Shown one piece after another: positions 20,373 through 31,200 of a stretch of 64,000 nt of DNA. Both the position numbers and the translations under genes were made by a program. The notes beneath the pieces are model-generated. The model was given only the letters and a program-made list of their open reading frames with translations, searched no databases and had not been told where the DNA came from. Source of the stretch: Ophiura sarsii (taxonomy: Eukaryota > Echinodermata > Ophiuroidea > Amphilepidida > Ophiuridae); NCBI GenBank assembly GCA_035610835.1, contig CM069441.1:78953515-79017514 (forward strand), written 5' to 3'. Within the stretch, counting starts at the first letter, position 1, and every line of letters starts with the position of its first letter.

Positions 20373-21503
20373 TTGTTGGTTGTTCTGACTTGTCCTATAC
20401 TAGTCATACAATTGACGGTTTTGCTCATCAAATTTTAGATCTTTTAGCATCTAAAGCAGTTACAACTGCAATATTGTATAAGTGACTACTACATTATTAA
20501 GAGTAATCTTATTTACATACTTGGGACTTACACATGAAGCACATACCTATATTCTGTTGTTTGTTTGGGTCACATAGGGCACATTAGAGATTGGAATAGG
20601 AAGTTCAACGGTTCGGCTTCAGTGGCACAATGGTACCCTGTAGCTTTTATGCTTCAATGAGTTTCACTGATATAGTATTTGTATTGGTTGTATGAAAAGA
20701 CAGGGAATCAGCATACAGGTTGATAGGCTGATACTGGGTTTTTCCATTTCATTCACAAACAGGCGCGGGAAGACAACACATTTCTGCATCAACGTTTGTG
20801 ATTGTCTTTGACAATTTATTTGATTCATTATTTATAATAAAGGTAAGAAATAATTAGTGTACTCGAGAAAGGAGTTCATAGGCTAGTGCACTTTTCAAGC
20901 CTTGGATAAATTTAATGCTAATTTGTCTGAGGTCTGAATCTTTATATTCTATTCCTTTCACTTCAAAAGTTGGAGGTCTGATAATTCACCCCTGAGCTTT
21001 CAAAAAGTCCCAATATCACTTTAAGAGGGGTGAACATTTATTTATTTACTTTTTTGGGGAGGTGTCATTCACACCCCAATTGGGAGCTAACCGTACTAGT
21101 AATATGGAATGTTACTTGTTTGTTCGATGGTGAATTGTGATCACTTTCAACAAAAACAATATATCAACAAAATATTAGGCCCTACTTGAAATTCTGGTGC
21201 CTCTGTACAAAATACTATCTCTATGGCCCAGTGGGTTTTCTCTAGACACAATACGGAGAGGGACCAGGTTCACACTTATATTTTTGAAAAATATTATTTG
21301 CTTATTTCATTCCACCAGTTTGAAATTATTTATTCACTTCACTTCCTTATTTGAGGGTACTTGGCATGGATTTCATCAAGTCTTGCTTGCCATACATGTA
21401 GGTTCTTTACATGTAGGTATTTATACATAATTTGATACTTTTTGTTGTTGAAAACGAACCCCAGGTCACTGCGTGGCAGCTAAGCTGAGACCAACATACA
21501 TAA
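20373..21503. repeat. continuation of interspersed repeats, no gene
   Basis: 20375-20470 and 20550-20860 match 62605-62710 and 62915-63240 in order (for example 'ttgtttgggtcacatagggca', then 'ggttgataggctgat', then 'tttgtgattgtctttgacaa'). No coding region is supported. Confidence 0.65.
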
Positions 21504-21504
21504 T

Positions 21505-21725
21505 GAGGGTTGAGCGCTCAGTTTTTGGGCAAATTGGTATTTTGATACAAAAAATAATCAATATAACCTAGATTGTCAGAACCATAGAGCGATAACTCAT
21601 AAACACTCTTTGACTAAAATTAGAGTTATAAGTTGGGTGCTACAGTGTATGAGTCCCAAAAATGTGAAAGTTGATTATCTCAAAATAGCATTTTTTGAGT
21701 TAAGGCCTTCTGGCGCTCAACCCTC
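21505..21725. mobile_element. small TIR element with GAGGGTTGAGCGC ends
   Basis: GAGGGTTGAGCGC at 21505-21517 and its exact inverse at 21713-21725 bound a 221-bp segment. There is no ORF. Confidence 0.6.
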
Positions 21726-22394
21726 GATAAGACCTAAGGAGGCAGCTCACAAAATGTTGGTGTTATAGCCCGCCTGAGCGCCGCAGTATTTTGCAGCATT
21801 TATTTTTGTTACGGTTAATCTCATAGTCCTATTTTGGGCCATTTAGCGGGTGGAGCATATTGTTTTTTGACCAAGAACCATAAAACCCCATCTTAAGGCA
21901 CAATTTGTGTTTTCAATGTAGCCAAATCGTTCAAAGTTTAAGATATACAGCCAAACGAATTTGAGAAGTTCCTCACCGCAAAAGGAGTTGCATGCACCGG
22001 TGCCCCTCGGCGCTTGTTTAACTGTAAATTCGACCGCGTGCTGCTGTACTGTTGAGTCCCATAAAAACCCATCTTTAGGCACAATTTTGTTCTTCAATGC
22101 AGCTAAGTCGTTCAATTTTAGGCTTTTCATTGGGTAGCTCTAGAATCAAGCCCTCGTCACACCACACAGGTGTAACTTGTCTTGAGTGACAGGTTATAGG
22201 GTCTCTGCTACAAAGGTTCAGCTTATCACAGTGATGGAATAAACTTAATGTGACGCTCTATTAACACGGGGCGTTTTTTGTCGGCTCAGTGGCATGTAGG
22301 TTATAGTGCCTTGACCCATTTCTATTTGGCTCAAAACATCTTACATGTAGGTCCCACTTGGGATATATAATCGCCTGTATGGAAAGAATGCATA
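21726..22394. repeat. non-coding with an internal direct duplication
   Basis: A roughly 65-bp block around ccataaaaccc..atctt..aggcacaatt, ending near 'aatcgttcaa', occurs at about 21887-21950 and 22061-22126. The minus-strand ORF spanning both copies has no recognisable domain. Confidence 0.6.
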
Positions 22395-22800
22395 TACAGG
22401 GTGTCCCAAAAGTCTATGCACGACTTTGAAGATTTGTATTTCACAAAATATAAGTCGTATTGAAAATATGAATACATATTTAGAAACCGGAGATGTCGGA
22501 ATAATTTTGATACCAAACATTGGAGTAACATCTGTTTGTAACGCCACCCTAGAAGTAAAATATGTATTACTGCAAAAATGTTATTTTATACTTCAGAGGA
22601 ATAAAGTTCATAAATCCATACCTATTGAGATTAACAAAAAGACGTGTAGAGTTGGTTACACGGAGAGTGATCCATCAATTGTAATATTTAAAATTTTACA
22701 TTACAGTGATACCATCATAATAATAAACTATATCACACATAGTTTTCGTTTCTATAGTGAAATATTGTTTAAATATTTTCCATTTATACAGAGACGTGTG

Positions 22801-23136
22801 CTAATGCAAAACCACAGACCTAAAAAATTGAATAACATAACCGAAAGTGAACACACTCATCACACTGCGAATAGATCTCTTTGGACTTTTGGCTACTGCA
22901 TGTCTTATGACATCAATGTGACTTGTTGATCTACCAGTCTTTTTTCTACCACATTGAGACAAATCATGCACAGTTCCTGTGTTCAAAAATGTATCCACCA
23001 ACTTAAGAATGGATATTCTTTCTGGTGCGTGTTTCTCTTTAAAATGTTTTCTGAACTTTTGTTGAGTAACTTGAACTGAATTTGTTTCAGCATAGAACCA
23101 TACAATTTGTATTCGCTTATCTATGATGTAGTGCAA
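22801..23136 (-). pseudogene. mariner/Tc1-type transposase fragment (N-terminal DNA-binding part)
   Basis: The first about 75 residues look like the helix-turn-helix region (DUF4817 type) of Tc1/mariner-family transposases. Features are IVWFYAETNSVQVTQQKFRK, then HAPERISILKLVDTFLNTGT, then the GRKKTGRS linker that usually joins two helix-turn-helix units. The second unit starts (AVAKSPKRSIRS) and then becomes unrecognisable, so only about the first third of a roughly 340-residue enzyme remains. It lies inside an element with perfect mariner ends and is oriented inward from the right end. A functional enzyme is not expected from this copy. The overlapping plus-strand ORF is a shadow. Confidence 0.75.
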
Positions 23137-23227
23137 TGTGCAATATTGTCTACTACGCCTATTTATGTTGTGAGTGACCGAGTTTGGTAATAATAATGTT
23201 GCAAGGTAAGCAGTGAACTGTGACTAA

Positions 23228-23559
23228 GGCCAAAAAAAAAAAATTGTTATATTGGCGTAACGGGCTGAACAAAAATAGGGTAGGTAGGTAGGGATTTTTT
23301 TTTTTTTTTTTATTTTTATTTTTATTTTTATTTTTTTTTTTTTAGCAGCTGTTTTTGAACAATGTTAACCGAGTTTAAACATTCCCTATTGTTTGTTAAC
23401 ATTGAAAACATTTATTTTTTTCATTTTTTTATTTTTTAGGGTCGGTCGGTTGGTTTTTTTTTTTTTTTTTCACTGAAAAAAAAAAAAAAAGGTGTAGGGT
23501 CGGGCGTATTTTTAGGGTCGGGCGGGTTACGCCAATATAACAATTTATTTTTTTTGGCC
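23228..23559. mobile_element. Harbinger-like MITE (332 bp) nested in the mariner element
   Basis: The ends begin GGCCAAAAAAAAAAAATTGT and continue TATATTGGCGTAAC, mirrored on the right. The 3-bp repeat TAA flanks both sides (23225-23227 and 23560-23562). Three-base TWA duplications and GG-starting ends fit PIF/Harbinger. The interior is T/A-rich with GGGTCGG motifs. Confidence 0.8.
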
Positions 23560-23829
23560 TAATGCGCAACGTTGCTTTCATACCGTTAATTTATGCGCAC
23601 CTGTTTTAGCAAGAATGTGTTTTACTTGGTATAGGTGGGTCTCACATGGCCAAAAACTTTCAACCAGTTTTATAATGTTGTGGGTTCACCAATAGGGTGG
23701 TGTTTGGTATCAAAATAATTTCCCAAATCTCGTCTATCAAAATATGGTTAAATTTATACCATATGATTTATATTTTATGAGATATGACTCCTCAAAAACG
23801 TGCATAGACTTTTGGGACACCCTGTAGTT

Positions 23830-24391
23830 GCAAACTTATAATGACCCTTGTGTTTTATCAATTAACACAGTCGTTCTCACTGGGCAATATCTTCTAGAGT
23901 AATTGATGACAGTGTAGGAAAGGTAAAAAACGCTTGGAAAAAAAAGCTCCGTGAAAATAGCGCTGACATTCAAAATTTGTTTATGCTTTGCTTAAATTAT
24001 TTTAGCAGCAGACACAATTATTGCTAAAGTTTTTGTTTTTGTCACCTGTTTTTTATTTTGTTGTTTGGTATCATTACAGGAATGAAAATGGTTGAATGAC
24101 GACAAACACTTCAATGAAAGACGGCAGATTATTTGGACGCTGTTAAGGCGACAGTAAAATAGACCTGTAAAGCACTCCACAACCAAGGTGAGTACACTGT
24201 CATTTAGTATGTAGCCTGACAAGGGACGTTGGTGGGGGGGGGGGGGGGGGGGTGCTGCTACTTTTTCACAATAAATTGCATATCTCTCAGCAAAAGAGAA
24301 ACTATTTCAAGGTACCATGGTATTAATTGATTTCCTATGGTACATTTCCAAAAGAAATCACACTTGAAATGTAAAGGGTATCCAAATACTA
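23830..24391. other. upstream region of the NLR gene, possible 5' exon donor
   Basis: A consensus splice donor AAG|GTGAGT lies at 24185-24193 (exon side ending 24187). If used it would splice a non-coding first exon to the CARD1 acceptor at 24987. This is only a candidate: no TATA box or transcript evidence is available. A G tract of about 20 lies at 24233-24252. Confidence 0.3.
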
Positions 24392-24829
24392 CACTGTTAA
24401 AACACTGTTTAAAGATTTGTTGTTTAAAATAATTTACCCAACATTAAACATTGGTTAAATATACTTTAATTTTCATATTTTTAACCAATAATTGTTTAAA
24501 ATGTAACCAACATTGTGCAAAAATAGTTTAAACAACTGTTGAGCGATTCACCGGTTAACTAACAGTTGTTTAAAAGAACATGTTTTAAACAACTTGTTTA
24601 GAAATTACTCAACGTTGTTTAAAACATTTTCTTTTAAACAACTGTTAGATAACCAGTGAATCGCTCAACAGTTGTTTAAAATATTTTCGTACAATGTTGG
24701 TTAAATATTAAACAACTATTGTTTAAATTTATGAAAATCAAAGTTTATTTAACTAATGTTGTTTAAAATTTAAACAATGTTGGCTAAATTTTGTTAAACA
24801 ACAACTTTTTAAACAGTGTTTTAACAGTG
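24392..24829. mobile_element. near-palindromic CACTG-ended MITE (438 bp) upstream of CARD1
   Basis: The ends CACTGTTAAAACACTGTTTA are inverted copies, with TA on both sides. The whole element is an imperfect palindrome of GTTTAAAC-type motifs. The inner arms around GAGCGATTCAC..GGTTA..TAACAGTTGTTTAAA pair with a mirrored copy across a short centre (about 24580-24620). It ends about 157 bp before the first CARD exon. Confidence 0.85.
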
Positions 24830-24988
24830 TAAAGTAATTACTATTGGATATCAGATTTCACAGTTTTAAAGATTTGGAAAGATGGGTAAACATTTGCTAT
24901 TTGTTGATAATAGAATGTATCATTAATGCACAGTGCGCAAATGTTTTTTAACTTGACTGAAATTGTACACATCATTTATGTATCAGAT

Positions 24989-25292
24989 ATGGAAGCACGT
25001 ATGAAGATAGCGAGTATCTTAAGCAAAGCAGCTCCTATTCTTCCTGATTTCTTGACAATTGATGATGCTTTCCTGCGAGAGCTTGTTGCTGAGGAGGTCA
25101 TCACAGACGAGGAGAGGGAAACTATTGAACACATTCTGATCATGGGCAAGAAGGTTGACAAACTGCTGGGGATCATTAAGAGAACAACAGGTGCCTACGA
25201 TAGATTCATGGAACTTTTGAATCGTGATAGGAGTATGGACTTGTACCACAAGATAAAAGAACTTGAAAGTGAATTTGGGCTTCGTAAGCATG
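24989..25292 (+). CDS. NLR exon: CARD1
   Basis: Encodes a complete CARD-like six-helix pattern: FLRELVAEEVITDEERETIE, then KVDKLLGIIKRTTGAYDRFM, then a final amphipathic helix. The 3' boundary is CATG|GTAAGTAT, phase 1. An acceptor-like ATCAG lies at 24982-24986 in the same position as that used by CARD2, so this exon may itself be internal, from 24987 (306 nt). The ORF reading past the donor is intronic. Confidence 0.88.
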
Positions 25293-28200
25293 GTAAGTAT
25301 ACATGCCATCATGTTCCCCTATAATGTTCCCCATTTCTAACGGTGGTATCAGGTCATCAAATCTGGGCAATATCGGTCAAAAATAGACTGAGAAATTAAT
25401 GTTTTATGATGTAACTCTAAATTCAATTTACATCATCTGTAATTGGCCTTGGACATGTCACAGGGTGATCACCTCGCCCCTAGTCTACTCGTATGCCTTG
25501 TATAATTTCACTGTCACACAATCGAACAACACCCCCTGATACTTCCCATCCGAGAACCGACCAAATACAAGGTCTACTGGCATTGGATTTACAAAAGAAC
25601 TGTGCTTGAGCACACTAGGGATTACTAGGGACGATGCTTTTTATGCGTCACGATAGTATCACACCCCTTCATAACGCGCTAATATTGAATTTGCTGTTTG
25701 TACATCTAGAAACGCGTGAAGGGGGTATTTCTGTGGCTGTGTAAGAGTCTCTAATTATCGTAAACAATGATCAAATTATTTGTCTCTGTTTAAACGTAAA
25801 AAGGTTTTTTATTACACGATATTGAAAGATAGGAAATAGCATGGAAATAGTCACATATGCGGAAATGTAGCTATATCTCTGAGGAACATATTTTGGGCGA
25901 GGACCAATGTCAAAGATAACTCCTAAAGTGTGATTTTAGACCGAAACGGCGGCTATACAGTGCCAGAAAATCGACATTTTGAATTTATCAAGTGAGCAAA
26001 ATTCGTCTCTCTGCGAAGACGCATATAAATATTCATATACTTCGTATTTATCGTGTCTGCCATTGGTTAATTTTGAACCCCACGCGAACAAATTGCTCAT
26101 TACGTATGCGTCCAATTTTTGGACGAGCACTAATGTAAAAGTATACGGAGGTCAACGAGGTCAATCCAATGCAAGTAGACCTTTTGTTCCCGGGGGTGAG
26201 ATCAGAGGATGGGAGCGGTCCATGGGGAGTGAGCCCTCTATCGGTACATGTTCATAGAGTGAAAAGGAAAAAGGTATACTAAAGCAGACTACCTCGCCCC
26301 TTGCACTATCACCAGCTCTTATCAATAGGCTTTTCTGTTTGATACTATCCAAAGTGTTCCAGACACAAACAGATTATCTGTATGAACTATGGAATCCCAT
26401 AGCCAATGTTATATTAGTCTCCTTCTGGATGCGGATTAAATGTCATCATTTGATAGAATACAATCTACCTCTTAATTTTGAGGATAGTTTGTGTTAAAAA
26501 GTGCAATAGTTCAAGAATGAATGAATGTTTTGATTGTCTGTCATTTCATGTTTGGCTGCATAATGAACGTAATAGGTTAAAGGCATACCTAACACTCAAA
26601 ATTTTGGTTTTGTTTGAAAATTTCATCTTATGACATATCATATGCACATAGCTAATTTCTTAAATATAAATGTTCAAAAATCAATATCTCTGCCTTATAA
26701 ACAAAACAATATATATTGTATTTTGAGGTAAGAGTCATTAAATCATTGTTTTCTTGGTCGACTTGTTTTAGCCACTATTGATTGAAAAGACATAGCTCTA
26801 TAAGTCTAACATACTGTCTACATTTTGAGTTGATAAGTGATTTTCCCTACGGATATGGTTCAAAACAAAAAGTGTTGCGGTTTTTATGATACACCCTGTA
26901 TATAGGGAATACAGCTATGTGAGTAAAAGTTTTCTGAAAACTGACTTTGAGGTGGTGAAGGATATAACATGCATCCAAATATAACTTTCTAACCATCATG
27001 ATAACATGTTTCTTTATAGAGCAATACCTGGCTCCTGGAACTAGCACACTGAATGACACCATACCAACAAAGAAATTCAAACTGTCTATAACAAAAGAGA
27101 GTAAGTATCAAGTTATTGGCCAAAGTAAAGTCAATCTATATCCAGATTCCAAACATAGATAATTCAGTGTTACGTCATGTGGCTAAGATTATGTGATTTT
27201 GAAGTCCAACATATTAATGGAACATTTCACCAGCTTTGAATAGCTTAAACGATGAAATCCCTATGGTAGCTGCAAGGACTATAATGCAGATGTAGCCATC
27301 CTACATGCATCACACTCATCACTGAGGTATATATTTATGGGGATGTATCCTGAATGGAATGTCATGAAAGAACTCCATCTTTAACCTAAAAGTGCCATCA
27401 CTGTAGGGAATATTTACTTGAATATGATTATTGCGTTGAATGTTTAAAACATCAGGACATGACTCTAGAATTATAACTATACTGAAATTGTGCACATCAT
27501 TTATGCATCAGATATGGAAGCACGTAAGAAGATAGCGAGTATCTTACGCAAAGCAGCTCCTATTCTTCCTGATTTCTTGGCAATTGATGATGCTTTCCTG
27601 CGAGAGCTTGTTGCTGAGGAGGTCATCACAGACGAGGAGAGGGAAACCATTGAACACATTCTGATTATGGGCAAGAAGGTTGACAAACTGCTGGGGATCA
27701 TTAAGAGAACAACAGGTGCCTACAATGGATTCATGGAACTTTTGAATTGTGATAAGAGAATGGACCTGTACAATAAGATGAGAGAACTTGAGGATGAAGT
27801 TGGGCTTCGTAAGTGTGGTATGTAATATACATGTATTGTGTGTTCCCTTCACGCATTCTGTAAAATATTTGTGCAACAGATCACAAACATGCCACACTTT
27901 CAATAATAACTATCAAAATGCAGCAATTGATGGGAAATGCAAGCATTAGGCATGAATGGAAGCTTTTATGACACATAAAAGTGTTAAACATGGAAAAAGA
28001 CAGTCACAAGTTGCCAGAGGGTGGATTTGCAGTTGACAAAATAATATAAAAAACACCTTTTTACCTCAAAATGTATTATCGATTATCAGTTTGGTTTATT
28101 TTCTTTGAAAAATTGAAAGGAATGCATTCCATTGAGGATAATTGTCCCTGAAGAATGAAAGAATATGTTTTACATGGCATGCTATGGGTAGAAATAAATG

Positions 28201-31200
28201 CAACTCTCCAAATGGATAAAAATCCCTAAATGATGACATGGCACTGCTAGAAACTGATTTTGAGGAGAAGGTAAAGACAACAACCATCCAAATGTTACTT
28301 TCTAACCATCATGATACAATGTTTCTTTATAGAACAAGACTCTGCTCCTGAAACCAGCACATTGAATGACACCATACCAACAAAGAAGTCCAAGCTGTGT
28401 ACAATAGAAGAGAGTAACTTGAGTAAGTATATATCAAGTTATTGACCAAAACAAAGTAAATCTATATCCAGACATAGATGACTGTTAGCAACACCATGTG
28501 GCAACGGTTATAATGATTTAGTCTAAATATAGAATGATTGTTACCTTTTTGTATCTATTATAAATATAACGGAATATTTCACCAGCTTTGAATGACTTTT
28601 TATGATGAAAGCCTACATGTAACTATAATGCAGATGTAGCCATCCTACATGCATCACTGAGGTATACACCTAACACATAAAGTTCCTACCTGATCAGGTG
28701 CTTTTATGTTAATATCAATACTATAATGCAGATGTAGCCATCCTACATGCATCACTGAGGTATACACCTAACACAAAAAGTTCCTTCCTGACCAGGTGCT
28801 TTTACGTTAGTATCAATACTATAATGCAGATGTAGCCATCCTACATGCATCACTGAGGTATACACCTAACACAAAAAGTCCCTCCCTGACCAGGTGCTTT
28901 TATGTTAATATCAATACTATAATGCAGCTGTAGCCATCCTACATGCATCACTGAGGTATACACCTAACACAAAAAGTCCCTTCCTGACCAAGTGCTTTTA
29001 TGTTAATATCAATAATCGGTACTGAAAATCAGAGATCATTAAGCGAGCAAGTTTCTATTCAATAATTCATAAAAATTGAAAGGATATTTTGATAAGTGAT
29101 GGAGTTTTCAGTAACCACACCTATAGAGTACATTTATTTTATATGGGATATCATTGCCTGCTGTGCACGCTCAGCAGTGATAATTTGTGTGAAATAGATC
29201 ACACCTCTCCATATATCTATATTACTACAACCTTTTTCTATCAGGTCTTTTGTTATAACTTAAAAGTATCCATTTAACTTCTTTTGAACGAGGTGCCAAA
29301 TTGTTGGGAGGAAATAAGTGTAGATCTTAGATTTTGTATACTATTACTGATATTGAATTATATATCAGAAAAACACCTTGTCAGGAATCAGAAACTGGAT
29401 ATGATAAATATAATGAAACTTGTTCAGAATTTTGAGTTTATATCAATTTCACTATTTTGTGATATAGATCAATAACATTATAAATGATATATTTCACTCT
29501 CTTTCAGATGAAGAGTCGTTTGATTTTAAGTATTGGAGAAAGCAGCTGGTTGACACGTATCTTGCCATGCCACAGAACACAATGCGATTATTACCAGACA
29601 TGCCAGAGGAATATCAAGATATTGAGGATGGATTTGTCGAGTTGGGTATGACAAGAAAGGGCAAGGGTATGAAAGGAGTAGAAGTAGAAACATATGCAAA
29701 ACTAGTAAACTTGAAAGATAGCAAAGGTAAACAATGTAAACGGGTTTTGATAGATGGAAAGCCGGGAATGGGGAAGTCCACAGTGATAAAAAGGCTAGCG
29801 TATCAATGGGCAAAAATTTATACAGAGAGTCCATTTGAATTGGTGTTTGTTCTGAAAATGAATGAATTTGAACCCGGGATGAATCTTGTAGATGCCATAC
29901 AGACAAAACTCTTGAGTAAAGTAGTAAAAAAAGATTTAGAATCATATTTTACAACACATTCAAAATCTGTACTAGTATTATTGGATGGATATGATGAGGT
30001 CACAAGAACTTATAGAGCATCCAAATCAGGAGATATCAATGAGTTGCTGAGTAACCATTGGCTACATGAAAGTTGTGTTGTAATTACCACTCGTTCCAAT
30101 CATGTTAGTACCTTCAAAGATAGCTATGGTTGTGATGCTCATGTGCAAGTGAATGGATTAGACGATGATGATAAGTTACAAGAATATACAAACAAGTTTT
30201 TCATGGCTGAATCATTTGACCAAAGTAAGAAGTTACTGAAACATCTGAAAAGAAATACAAATTTGAAGGAAATATCAAAAATTCCGGCCATTTTAGCAAT
30301 GCTGTGTATGTTGTGGAAACAAAATAAGACACTTCCTACTACAATTAGTAGTATCTATAAGGAGGTAGTATTGTGTTTGGCAACATATAGATTGAAGCAT
30401 TATGACGAGGAAAGAGTCATGAAGCTCATTGCCGAGATAGGCGAAATAGCAATGCAAGGACTACTCGAAGATGAGCTAATATTTAAAGCCAAACAATTTG
30501 ATTCAGGCATCCTTGATCGTGCTTGTCAGCTAGGAGTAGTTACAACAATGAAGATAATTCCACCAAAGCGGTTGAGAAGTGAGCAAACTGTGGTATTTTT
30601 ACACAAGACTTTTCAAGAAATGTCAGCTGCTCTGTTTTTGGTTAATTTAGTCAAAAGTGGAAATTATGAGTCATGCTTATCTTGGCTAAACAAAATTGAT
30701 TTCATCCATCCAGAGAACATACACCAGATGATTATTTTTTGTTGTGGATTGAGTGACACAACCACAACAGTCAAGTTCTTTCTGAAACATATTGTTGAAT
30801 CTATATGCAATTGGAGAAAGGAATTAGGTATATCAATGGAATCAGAGATCAGAAGTCACATACCTTTACATTGGAGAGCAGGTGTCTCACAAATATTCAG
30901 CTTCAACAGTGCAGCTATCAGGCTTCCTATTGAAGCTCTGTATGAGTTTGGAAATGATAGGGAAGATATGCAAGAAGTGTTCCATGAAATGACTCCTCTA
31001 TTCAACAATTGTGATGGATGTGACATTGGGAACTCATACTATAGCTCTGTACCGTCAGAAATTGTCTATTTTGTCCATGGCATGGTAAAGTATAATTTGT
31101 TACAAACACATGTGAAATATTTGAGTATGCGCAATATTGTATCAATTGGAACTGCTGTCAAACTGATTGAAGATGTAGTGAAATGTTTGCCTAATGTCAA

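Larger units (their letters stand above)
22397..23824. mobile_element. Tc1/mariner element (1,428 bp), defective
   Basis: The ends are exact inverted copies of CAGGGTGTCCCAAAAGTCTA continuing TGCACG (22397-22422 and 23799-23824), flanked by TA (22395-22396 and 23825-23826). On the minus strand it encodes the N-terminal part of a transposase (22801-23136). It is interrupted by a Harbinger-like MITE (23228-23559). The catalytic DDE/D part is not recognisable. Confidence 0.9.

Noticed and set aside
22426..22929. 167-codon plus-strand ORF
   Set aside because: Lies within the mariner element opposite the recognisable transposase fragment and shows no domain of its own.
29526..29945. 139-codon minus-strand ORF
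   Set aside because: Shadow of the NACHT-coding exon on the opposite strand.
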